From DASRAP01 sp964503275 (lineage in GTDB: Bacteria; Gemmatimonadota; Gemmatimonadetes; Gemmatimonadales; Gemmatimonadaceae): 64,000 bases of DNA. The stretch's first letter is position 1, and the number at the start of each line of letters is the position of its first letter. Both the position numbers and the translations under genes were made by a program. A model generated the notes under the pieces. That model did not search any database, was not told where the DNA came from, and saw nothing but the letters and a program-made list of their open reading frames with translations. Of this stretch, positions 17,273-24,650 are shown in pieces. The stretch spans positions 1-64,000 of the forward strand of contig CAZCZO010000012.1 of NCBI GenBank assembly GCA_964503275.1, read 5' to 3'.

Positions 17273-18675
17273 GCGTCGCCGTGGCACGGGCCAAGATCGT
17301 CGCGACGCTGGGGCCGGCCTCGCGTGATGCGGAGACCCTCGGCGGGCTGATCGAGACGGGGCTCAACGTCGTCCGGATCAACTTCTCGCACGGGACCCAC
17401 GCGGAGCACGCGGCGACCATCCGCATGGTGCGCGAGGTCGCCGAGGGCCTGGGGCAGCCGATCGCCATCCTGGGCGATCTGCAGGGCCCTCGCATCCGCA
17501 TCGGGGACCTCGAGACGCCGATCACGGTGGTGCCCGGCGAGGACATCACCCTCGCGCCGGAGGGCACCCAGCGTCCTGGGGACATCCCCATCACCTACGG
17601 GGAGCTGTCGCGGGACGTCCGGATCGGCAGCCGCGTGCTGGTCGACGACGGCAACATCGAACTCACGGTGGTCTCGGTCGAGGGACGCCGCGTGATCCTG
17701 CGGGTGGTGCACGGCGGGCGCATCTCCTCGAACAAGGGGATGAACCTGCCGGGCGTCGATGTCTCCGCGCCGTCGCTGACGGAGAAGGACATCGCGGACG
17801 TGGAGTTCGCGGTGGCGCAGGACCTGGACTATCTGGCCCTCTCGTTCGTGCGACGCGGCAGTGACATCACGGCCCTGCGGCGCCTGTTGCCGCCGGGCAT
17901 GCTGATCGTGGCCAAGGTCGAGAAGGATTCGGCCCTCACGCACATGGAGGAAGTGGTCCGGGCGGCCGACGCCGTGATGGTCGCGCGCGGCGATCTGGGG
18001 GTGGAGCTCCCGTACGAGGCGGTGCCGCTCGCGCAGAAGCGACTCATCGCGATGTGCAACCGCCTGGGGCGGCCGGTGATCACGGCGACGCAGATGCTCG
18101 AGTCGATGATCACGCACGCGCGCCCCACCCGCGCCGAGGCCTCGGACGTCGCGAACGCCGTGCTCGACGGGACCGATGCGTTGATGCTCTCGGCGGAGAC
18201 CGCCGTGGGGCAGTTCCCCACGCATGCGGTGCGCGCCATGCGGCGGATCGCGCTGGAGGTCGAGACGCACGCGGTCGCGCGCGACCGTCCGACGGTCTCG
18301 GCCGATGGGCCGGCGACGACGGAGGAAGTGATCGCGGCCGCGACCGAGACGGCGACCCGTCTGCTCGACGCGCCGGTGATCTGCGTCTTCACGAAGAGTG
18401 GAGCCACCGCGCGGATCGTCGCCTCGCGCCGGCCGGGCGTGCCGATCCTCGCGATGACCGACCAGCAACGCACGTACCGCCAGCTCGCGCTGGTGTGGGG
18501 CGTGATCCCACTCCTGGTCGCGCACTGCGACACCTACGAGCAGATGTTGCAGATCGCCCGGGATGCGGTGCGGGCGCGGCAGCTCGCCCGCACCGGCGAT
18601 CGGGTGCTGGTCACGGCGGGGGTGCCGTTCGACGTGGTCGGGACCACGAACTCGTTGAAGGTCGAGGTGGTGTGA
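17269..18675 (+). CDS. pyk: Pyruvate kinase
   Basis: Final ATP-forming step of glycolysis, phosphoenolpyruvate to pyruvate. The 468-residue protein is full length. It has AKIVATLGPAS at the N-terminus, RINFSHGTH, the GDLQGPRIRIG strand leading into the B domain, the active-site lysine in IVAKVEKDSA, MVARGDLGVEL, and the signature ATQMLESM. The C-terminal effector domain has TKSGATAR. It starts at an ATG overlapping the transaldolase stop and ends in a GTGA overlap with the next gene, so all three are translationally coupled. Confidence 0.97.
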   Translation: MSVAVARAKIVATLGPASRDAETLGGLIETGLNVVRINFSHGTHAEHAATIRMVREVAEGLGQPIAILGDLQGPRIRIGDLETPITVVPGEDITLAPEGTQRPGDIPITYGELSRDVRIGSRVLVDDGNIELTVVSVEGRRVILRVVHGGRISSNKGMNLPGVDVSAPSLTEKDIADVEFAVAQDLDYLALSFVRRGSDITALRRLLPPGMLIVAKVEKDSALTHMEEVVRAADAVMVARGDLGVELPYEAVPLAQKRLIAMCNRLGRPVITATQMLESMITHARPTRAEASDVANAVLDGTDALMLSAETAVGQFPTHAVRAMRRIALEVETHAVARDRPTVSADGPATTEEVIAAATETATRLLDAPVICVFTKSGATARIVASRRPGVPILAMTDQQRTYRQLALVWGVIPLLVAHCDTYEQMLQIARDAVRARQLARTGDRVLVTAGVPFDVVGTTNSLKVEVV

Positions 18676-19460
18676 AGCTCACGTTCCTGGGAACGGGAAC
18701 GAGTTTCGGGGTCCCACAGCTCGGCTGTGCCTGCGCGGTGTGCCGGTCAGACGATCCGCGCGACCGGCGCACGCGCGTGGGGGCGGTGGTCGAGAGCGCG
18801 GCGGGCACGCGGTTGCTGATCGACACGCCGCCGGAGCTGCGGCTGCAATTGTTGCGGAGCGGGATCGACCGGGTCGATGCGGTGCTGTTCACCCACGAGC
18901 ACGCCGATCACACCCACGGGGTGGACGATGTGCGTGGGCTGGGACCCGACGCGACCCTGCCGCTGCCGTGCTACGGGCCGCCGGAGACGCTGGACGCCCT
19001 CGTGCAGCGCTTCGGCTATGTGTTCGACCGGTCGGTGCGGCCGATCCCGGGGACGTCCAAGCCGGAGGCCGAGCCGCGTCCGCTGCGGCCTGGCGAGACC
19101 ACCGTGATCGCGGGGATGCCCGTGCGGCCGCTCGAGATCCCCCATGGCCGGGTGCGCGTGTTCGGGTACCGGATCGGTGCCTTGGGCTATGTCACCGATG
19201 CCAAGACGGTGCCGGAGCCCGCGATCGCCCAGCTTCGTGGGGTCGAGGTGCTGGTGCTCAATGCGTTGTTCCGCGCGCCCCATCCGACGCACCTGTCGAT
19301 CGACGAGGCCGTCGCGGTGGCACAGCAGGTGGGCGCGCCGCGCACCTACTTCACCCATCTCACGCACCAGCAGGGGCATGCGGCGCTGGCGGCGATGCTC
19401 CCAGCGGGCATCGCGCCGGCGTATGATGGCCTGGTGGTGGACGTCGGCGTCCCGGGGTAG
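18672..19460 (+). CDS. MBL-fold metallohydrolase, PhnP-like
   Basis: A 262-residue metallo-beta-lactamase-fold hydrolase. The start LTFLGTGTSFGVPQLGCACAVC shows the PhnP-type cysteine cluster. It is followed by IDTPPELR, the metal motif THEHADHTHGVDD, a long insertion, YVTDAKTVPE carrying a metal-ligand Asp, and a C-terminal TYFTHLTHQQGH. PhnP in E. coli opens 5-phosphoribosyl 1,2-cyclic phosphate. No phosphonate-lyase genes are nearby, so here it may clean up cyclic phosphate by-products or nucleotides (inference). It starts at the GTG overlapping the pyk stop. Confidence 0.85.
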   Translation: MKLTFLGTGTSFGVPQLGCACAVCRSDDPRDRRTRVGAVVESAAGTRLLIDTPPELRLQLLRSGIDRVDAVLFTHEHADHTHGVDDVRGLGPDATLPLPCYGPPETLDALVQRFGYVFDRSVRPIPGTSKPEAEPRPLRPGETTVIAGMPVRPLEIPHGRVRVFGYRIGALGYVTDAKTVPEPAIAQLRGVEVLVLNALFRAPHPTHLSIDEAVAVAQQVGAPRTYFTHLTHQQGHAALAAMLPAGIAPAYDGLVVDVGVPG

Positions 19461-19594
19461 CCGGTCCGTCGGCGTCGGTCGTCGGGCCCGCCCACCGCTT
19501 GCCTCGCGAGGGCGGGATGGCGAGCTTCCGAGGTTCTCTCTGCGCGCGCACCGGGCGGCGCTGCGCCACTCTCTGGTCCCTTCCTGTCGAACTC

Positions 19595-20998
19595 ATGGTG
19601 TTGTCGCATCCTTTTGGCCCCGCGGTCCGTGTCGAGGGCACGACCGTCACGGTGGTCGACGCCTCGGCCTTGGCGTCCCCGCGCATGGACCAGCTCGTGC
19701 GCGATGCCGTGTTCGCAACGCCCGAGCAACGCGAATTCTCCCGCTGGCTGATCTGGGAGCTGGGCCGCGCCGTGGGCGTATACCCGGCGTCGATCCATGA
19801 ACTGTATCTGGCCCGTGGCCGGGGGGCGTGCGGCGGTTTCACGGTGCCGGCCATGAACATCCGCGGCCGCTCGTACGACACGATGCGCTCGGTGTTCCGG
19901 GTGGCGATGGCGCGGAACGCGGGAGCGTTCATCTTCGAGATCGCCCGCAGTGAGATCGCGTACACCGATCAGCGACCGGCGGAGTACACGGCCGTCGCGC
20001 TGGCGGCGGCGTTGCGTGAGGGATTCCGGGGGCCCGTGTTCCTGCAGGGTGACCACTTCCAGGTGAACGCGAAGAAGTACGCGGCCGATCCGGTGACCGA
20101 GGTGGAGGCCGTGAAGTTGCTGGCCAAGGAAGGGCTGGCGGCCGGCTTCTACAACATCGACCTCGACACCTCGACCTTGGTGGACCTGTCGCATGCGACG
20201 CTCTCGGAGCAGCAGCGCTTGAACTACGAGGTCGGGACCGAGCTGGCCGCGTTCGTGCGTGCCGAGGAGCCGGCGGGGATCGTGAGTTCGCTCGGCGGCG
20301 AGATCGGCGAGGTCGGGACCGAGAACTCGACGGTGCCCGAGCTCCGCGCCTTCATGGACGGGTTCAACGCGCGGCTGGCGGAGCGTGCGCCGGGCGTGGC
20401 CGGCCTGAGCAAGATCTCGGTGCAGTCGGGGACCTCGCATGGCGGCGTGGTACTGCCCGATGGCTCGATCGCGGAGGTCCAGTTGGACCTGCAGACGCTG
20501 GCGGATCTCTCGGCGGTCGCGCGGACGGAGTACGGGCTGGCGGGGGCGGTGCAGCACGGCGCCTCCACGCTGCCCGACGGGGCGTTCCATCACTTCCCCC
20601 GGACTGAGACGGCCGAGATCCATCTCGCGACCAATTTCCAGAACATGCTGTACGATCACCTGCCGGCGGCCCTGCGTGAGGAGATCTACGCGTGGTTGCG
20701 CACGCACGCGGCCGACGAGCGCAAGGCGACGGACTCGGAGGAACAATTCCTGTACAAGTCGCGTAAGAAGGCGCTCGGGCCCTTCAAGCGGGCCCTGTGG
20801 GATTTGCCGGAGGCGACGAGCGCGGCCCTGGCTGCGGCCTACGACGCCAAGTTCGGCTTCCTGTTCGACCAGTTGGCCGTGGGTGGCACGGCGCCGGTGG
20901 TCACGCGGTTCGTGGCGCCGGTCGACCATCCGCGGCCGTATCCAGGGACCGGGGAGGCCGTGATCGCCGCTCCGGACGATCCCGACGCCGGGGAGTGA
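19595..20998 (+). CDS. Class II fructose-bisphosphate aldolase family protein
   Basis: A 467-residue class II aldolase-family enzyme, longer than the usual 305-360 residues because of extra N-terminal and C-terminal segments. Core motifs are the zinc-loop GDHF (His154), the GEIGEVG strand with its glutamates, SVQSGTSHGG and QHGASTLPDGAFHHF. It could cleave fructose-1,6-bisphosphate or tagatose-bisphosphate. The neighbouring transaldolase and pyruvate kinase genes favour a glycolytic or gluconeogenic role. The ATG at 19595 lacks an obvious ribosome-binding site; an alternative in-frame ATG at 19517 has GAGGGCGG before it. The 134-base gap upstream has a weak hairpin (19487-19516) and no clear promoter. 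Confidence 0.85.
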   Translation: MVLSHPFGPAVRVEGTTVTVVDASALASPRMDQLVRDAVFATPEQREFSRWLIWELGRAVGVYPASIHELYLARGRGACGGFTVPAMNIRGRSYDTMRSVFRVAMARNAGAFIFEIARSEIAYTDQRPAEYTAVALAAALREGFRGPVFLQGDHFQVNAKKYAADPVTEVEAVKLLAKEGLAAGFYNIDLDTSTLVDLSHATLSEQQRLNYEVGTELAAFVRAEEPAGIVSSLGGEIGEVGTENSTVPELRAFMDGFNARLAERAPGVAGLSKISVQSGTSHGGVVLPDGSIAEVQLDLQTLADLSAVARTEYGLAGAVQHGASTLPDGAFHHFPRTETAEIHLATNFQNMLYDHLPAALREEIYAWLRTHAADERKATDSEEQFLYKSRKKALGPFKRALWDLPEATSAALAAAYDAKFGFLFDQLAVGGTAPVVTRFVAPVDHPRPYPGTGEAVIAAPDDPDAGE

Positions 20999-21009
20999 CC
21001 CCGGGCGTC
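20984..21009 (+). terminator. Hairpin overlapping the aldolase stop codon
   Basis: A 10-bp stem (20984-20993 with 20999-21009, one bulged G) has a 5-base loop, followed by the T/C-rich GTTCACCTTCTT. It is a likely intrinsic terminator for the aldolase gene. Confidence 0.55.
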
Positions 21010-21036
21010 GTTCACCTTCTTGATCACGAGGTCCGC

Positions 21037-21945
21037 GTGCGTTCCCTCTCGTCTCTCGCGCTGGTGTCGCTGCTGGCCGTGCTCGTCGGTTGCGACAAGT
21101 CCCGCCCCGAATTGGAGCAGAAGGTCGTCGAACTGGAGGCTGTGTCGGCGCAGAAGGACTCCCTCCTGCAGGAGGTCATGTCCACGGCGCAGTTCGTCGG
21201 CGATCTGGCCGCGGATCTCGCCTCGGTGCGCGCCCTCACCTCGGGCCGACCCGTGGCGGGCGCGGCGGGCGAGTTGGAGCAGGCCTCGCCGGCCGAGCGG
21301 CGCGCCGCGCTGCGCGAGCGGGTGCAGGAGTTGATCACCCGCCTCGAGCAGAGCGAGGCGCGGATGGTGCAGAGCCAGTCGCGCGTGACCGCGCTGACGC
21401 AGGGGAACGCGCAGTTGCGGCGGCAGCTGGCCGGATTCGACTCGACCATCGCTGCCCTGCAGGTCGTGGTGGAGAGCCAGCGCAATGAGCTGTCGACCAT
21501 GACGGCGCAGGTGCAGGGGCTCACGGAGTCGAACCGGGCCCTGACCGAGCAGCGTGAGCAGTTGACGGCTGAGCGCGCCCAGCTCAGTGATGCCGTGTCG
21601 GCGTTGACCACGGTCGCGAACACGGTGTACTGGATCGCGGGCAGCGAGCGCGAGTTGCTCGAGCGGGGCATCGTGGTCAAGCGCGGAGGCATCCTGGGGG
21701 CCCGGGCGACCCTCGTGCCCGCGCGGACGCTCGACCCGGCGATGTTCACGCCGCTGGACATGATGGCCGATACCATCATCGTGTTCCCGAAGGCGGACAA
21801 AGCGTACCGGATCGTGTCATTGCAGGACACGCGGCACTTGGCCGTGGCGCCCGACCGGGCGAACCGGCTGCGGACGGGCTTGCAAGTGACGTCGCCCGAC
21901 GGGTTCTGGGCGCCGTCACGATTCCTGATCCTGATCGAAGAGTAG
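21037..21945 (+). CDS. Coiled-coil lipoprotein
   Basis: A 302-residue lipoprotein. The signal peptide ends in a lipobox (LAVLVGCDKS, Cys19). The mature protein has long heptad-rich helices, about residues 25-55 and 80-195, rich in Gln, Glu, Leu and Ala. A small beta-rich C-terminal domain follows from about residue 205 (ERELLERGIVVKRGG, then IIVFPK). It probably forms an elongated dimeric or trimeric envelope protein; I recognise no named family. The GTG at 21037 is preceded by GAGG. Confidence 0.72.
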   Translation: MRSLSSLALVSLLAVLVGCDKSRPELEQKVVELEAVSAQKDSLLQEVMSTAQFVGDLAADLASVRALTSGRPVAGAAGELEQASPAERRAALRERVQELITRLEQSEARMVQSQSRVTALTQGNAQLRRQLAGFDSTIAALQVVVESQRNELSTMTAQVQGLTESNRALTEQREQLTAERAQLSDAVSALTTVANTVYWIAGSERELLERGIVVKRGGILGARATLVPARTLDPAMFTPLDMMADTIIVFPKADKAYRIVSLQDTRHLAVAPDRANRLRTGLQVTSPDGFWAPSRFLILIEE

Positions 21946-21952
21946 GTCGGCG

Positions 21953-21983
21953 CGGGGCGGTCGCCGCTGCGGCGGTCGCCCCG
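21953..21983 (+). terminator. Stem-loop after the coiled-coil lipoprotein gene
   Basis: CGGGGCG (21953-21959) pairs with CGCCCCG (21977-21983), with an inner GCCG/CGGC pairing. It lies 8 bases after the stop codon and is likely a terminator, though without a T-run. Confidence 0.45.
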
Positions 21984-22006
21984 TTCACGAGAGCGCGGAG
22001 GGCGCA

Positions 22007-22498
22007 ATGGCGTACGACGAACGCGATGAGTCGGTGGTGATCGTGGAGCGGGGGAATGCGAACGGCCAGATCGTGGCATTCCTGGTCGGTCTCACGATCG
22101 GGGCGGGGGCGGCGTTGCTCCTCGCACCCAAGAGCGGCGCCGAGACGCGGGCGGACATCGCGCGGCAGGCCCGGCGCGCCAAGAAGGCCGCGACGGATGC
22201 GGCCCGACAGGCCCGCGAGCGCGCCAGCGCGGCCGTCGATGACGTCAGCGACGAGGTCCGGCGCCGGGCCGCCGATGTGCGCGACGAGGTGGGGCGCCGT
22301 GCGGCGGTCGTCAAGGACGAGGCGTCGCGGCGCTACTCCAGCGCGAAGCGCGACGTCGAGGAGGCGATCGACGATGTGCGGCTTCGCGTCGATGCCGGGC
22401 GTGAGGCTGGCCGGGCCGCGGCGAAGGCGGCGCGGGACGAACTGCAGCGTCGGCTCGCTGAGGGGCGCGACGCGGCCGACGACGGCGCCTCGGCGTAG
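22007..22498 (+). CDS. YtxH-domain protein
   Basis: A 163-residue protein with a single N-terminal hydrophobic segment (about residues 23-43) leading straight into the YtxH-type motif LLLAPKSGAETRADIA. An Ala/Arg/Asp-rich amphipathic helical tail follows to the C-terminus. YtxH proteins are general-stress-type membrane-anchored proteins of unknown mechanism. The repeated AADVRDEVGRRAA-like units suggest a long amphipathic helix, perhaps apolipoprotein- or LEA-like. A GGAGGG sequence precedes the ATG. Eight bases separate it from the YihY gene, so they are probably cotranscribed. Confidence 0.82.
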   Translation: MAYDERDESVVIVERGNANGQIVAFLVGLTIGAGAALLLAPKSGAETRADIARQARRAKKAATDAARQARERASAAVDDVSDEVRRRAADVRDEVGRRAAVVKDEASRRYSSAKRDVEEAIDDVRLRVDAGREAGRAAAKAARDELQRRLAEGRDAADDGASA

Positions 22499-22506
22499 TC
22501 CCGGTC

Positions 22507-23400
22507 GTGGAGCTCGGTGAGCTCCGGACGTCGTGGCGGGCGCTGCGCGACGACGTTCGGACCATCGCCAGCCAGATCGGACGGCAGGATCTGTTGTTCG
22601 TGGCCGGCGCGCTGGCGTATGCCGCGCTGCTGGCGGCCGTCCCGTTCGCGCTCCTGCTGGCGAGCGCCGGAGCCTACCTGCTCGGTGGCACCGTCGAGGC
22701 CCAGGCCGACACCGTCATCGCGTTCGCCGCGAACTTCGTGCCCCGTGAGACGGCTGCGTTGGCCTTGCCGGTGGTGCGGGCCGTGCTGGCCGATGTCGTC
22801 GCGACCCGTGGCTCCGTGGGGCTCGCGGGTGCGTTGCTGTTCGCGTTCTTCTCCACGCGACTCTTCGGGGCCCTGCGCGCGGGGCTGGTCGTCGTGTTCG
22901 AGATCGACCGGGGGCGCGGGATCATCGAGGGCAAGCTGTACGACCTGCTCTACGTGATCGCCGGGACGGTCGTGGTCCTCGTCTACCTCGCCCTCAACCT
23001 GGTGGTGCTGGCGGGCGGCGAGACCGGGGTCACCGTACTGCGGGCGGCGGGGGTCTCGGCGGAGGTGGCCGGGGTGCTGCCCCTGTTCTTGGCCCGCGCG
23101 CTCATCGTCGCTTTCCTGACCTTCATGTTCGCCGCGCTCTACAAGTTCCTGCCGAATCGTCCGGTGCGCTGGGCCAGTGCCTGGTGGGGTGGTCTGTGGT
23201 GCGCGGCGCTGTTCGAGATCGTGCGCCTGATCGTCTTCGAGGCGGTGTTCCGCCTCATCGGGCCCTCGTCGCTCTACTCCGGCTCGCTCGCGATCCTCGT
23301 GGTCGCGGTGCTGTGGGTGTACTACGCGAGTATCGTATTCCTCGTGGGCGGCGCCGTCGCGCACGCCCACCATCAACGTTCCACCGCCGCGCTGCCATGA
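22507..23400 (+). CDS. YihY/BrkB family inner-membrane protein
   Basis: A 297-residue membrane protein with about six hydrophobic helices. The N-terminal QDLLFVAGALAYAALLAAVPF motif and the later region FKYLPNRPV-like (here YKFLPNRPVRWASA) identify the YihY/BrkB family, once mis-annotated as ribonuclease BN. Family members are thought to be transporters or envelope factors; function is unsettled. Translation starts at GTG 22507, and its stop overlaps the threonine aldolase start (ATGA), so the two are coupled. Confidence 0.9.
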   Translation: MELGELRTSWRALRDDVRTIASQIGRQDLLFVAGALAYAALLAAVPFALLLASAGAYLLGGTVEAQADTVIAFAANFVPRETAALALPVVRAVLADVVATRGSVGLAGALLFAFFSTRLFGALRAGLVVVFEIDRGRGIIEGKLYDLLYVIAGTVVVLVYLALNLVVLAGGETGVTVLRAAGVSAEVAGVLPLFLARALIVAFLTFMFAALYKFLPNRPVRWASAWWGGLWCAALFEIVRLIVFEAVFRLIGPSSLYSGSLAILVVAVLWVYYASIVFLVGGAVAHAHHQRSTAALP

Positions 23401-24416
23401 TCGATCTGCGTTCTGACACCGTCACCCGGCCCACGGCCGCCATGCGCGCGGCCATGGCCGCCGCCGAGGTGGGGGACGATGTGCTGGATGGGGATCCGAC
23501 GACACAGCGACTGGAGGCGCAGACCGCGGCCGTGCTCGGCTGCGAGGCCGCGCTGTTCTTCCCGAGCGGGACGATGGCGAACCAGGCGGCGATCTGGTGC
23601 TGGACGACCCCGGGCACGGAGGTGTACGTCGACGCCGAGTCGCACATCGTGCACTGGGAGTTGGCCGGGGCGGCGGCGTTGGCCGGCGTGCAGATCCGAC
23701 CTATCACGGGGCTGGGGCAGCGCCCGTTCCGGGCGGCGGCACTCGCGGCGGGGCTGCGCGACAATCCGTTCCATCCGCGCGCGACGCTGGTCGCCGTCGA
23801 GAACACGCACAATGGCAGCGGAGGGACGGTGTACGACGTCGCGGAGCTGGAGGCGATCGCCGCCATCGCCCGCGATCTGCGGCTGCCGGTGCATGTCGAC
23901 GGGGCGCGGCTCTGGAATGCGGCGGTGGCGCTGGGCGTCACGCCCGCCGAGCTCGTCGCAGCGGCCGACTCGGTGATGGTGTCGTTCTCGAAGGGGCTTG
24001 GCGCGCCGGTGGGGGCCTGCCTGGCGGGGAGTGCCGCGTTCATCGCACGGGCCCGCGAGGCGCGCAAGCGCTTCGGCGGCGGGATGCGACAGTCCGGCGT
24101 CCTCGCGGCCGCCGCGCTGGTGGGCCTCGACGGCTTCGAGGCGCGTCTCGCCCGCGATCACGCGCACGCCGCGCAGCTGGCCCGTGCGGTGGCCGACATC
24201 GCGGGACTCGGCGTGGTGGCGCCCGAGACGAACATCGTCATGCTCGACCTGCCTGACGGCGTGGTGTCGGCCGACGTGGTCGCGGCCGCGAAGCGCGAGG
24301 GCGTGCTGCTCTCGGGCTGGAGTCGGCAGCGGGTGCGTGCGGTCCTGCACGGCGATGTGGCCGCGTCCGATGTGGCGCTGGCCGCCGCCGTGCTGCGGCG
24401 CGTGCTGACGCGCTAA
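23397..24416 (+). CDS. ltaE: Low-specificity L-threonine aldolase
   Basis: A PLP-dependent enzyme that cleaves L-threonine or L-allo-threonine to glycine and acetaldehyde. The 339-residue sequence starts with the family signature IDLRSDTVTRPT and has EVGDDVLDGDPT, FFPSGTMAN, the glycine-rich ENTHNGSGG, HVDGARLWNA, and the PLP lysine in SFSKGLGAPVG (Lys199). The family length is normal. It is coupled to yihY by ATGA, and a 48-base gap to the ffs RNA follows. Confidence 0.95.
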   Translation: MIDLRSDTVTRPTAAMRAAMAAAEVGDDVLDGDPTTQRLEAQTAAVLGCEAALFFPSGTMANQAAIWCWTTPGTEVYVDAESHIVHWELAGAAALAGVQIRPITGLGQRPFRAAALAAGLRDNPFHPRATLVAVENTHNGSGGTVYDVAELEAIAAIARDLRLPVHVDGARLWNAAVALGVTPAELVAAADSVMVSFSKGLGAPVGACLAGSAAFIARAREARKRFGGGMRQSGVLAAAALVGLDGFEARLARDHAHAAQLARAVADIAGLGVVAPETNIVMLDLPDGVVSADVVAAAKREGVLLSGWSRQRVRAVLHGDVAASDVALAAAVLRRVLTR

Positions 24417-24451
24417 GGGCGGGCCCCCTCGCTCTGGCGCGGTCCGGGCGG

Positions 24452-24457
24452 TATGTT
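24452..24457 (+). promoter_or_regulatory. TATGTT -10 element of the SRP RNA gene
   Basis: TATGTT is followed by 7 bases before the region where the RNA's closing stem begins. The hexamer-to-start spacing equals the hexamer-to-ATG spacing of the leaderless genes in this window. Confidence 0.5.
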
Positions 24458-24463
24458 ACGCGT

Positions 24464-24560
24464 GTCCCAGGCCCCGGCGAACGGCAGTCTGCCAACCCCG
24501 CCAGGACCGAGAGGTAGCAACGGTACGTAGTCCTGACGTTGCGTCGTCAGGCCTGGGGCA
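24464..24560 (+). ncRNA. ffs: Signal recognition particle RNA, small (4.5S) type
   Basis: About 97 bases that fold as one long hairpin: the 5' TCCCAGGCC pairs with the 3' GGCCTGGG. The apical part has the conserved SRP domain IV signature, CAGGACC then the GAGA tetraloop, then GGTAGCA, which binds Ffh. In the cell it forms the SRP with Ffh and guides membrane-protein translation. Ends are set from the closing stem and could be off by a few bases. It lies between ltaE and dnaX, and ffs next to dnaX is a frequent arrangement. Confidence 0.9.
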
Positions 24561-24584
24561 ACCGTCCTCCTTTGCGCAGTCTCG

Positions 24585-24620
24585 AGACGAGAAGCCGACG
24601 TTCGCGCGCGCTTCTCGTCT
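24585..24620 (+). terminator. Terminator of the SRP RNA gene
   Basis: A perfect 11-bp stem (24585-24595 with 24610-24620) with a 14-base loop, followed by TCGTGTCTTCC. It separates ffs from dnaX. Confidence 0.65.
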
Positions 24621-24650
24621 TCGTGTCTTCCGCCCTTCGCCACCCGCCGC

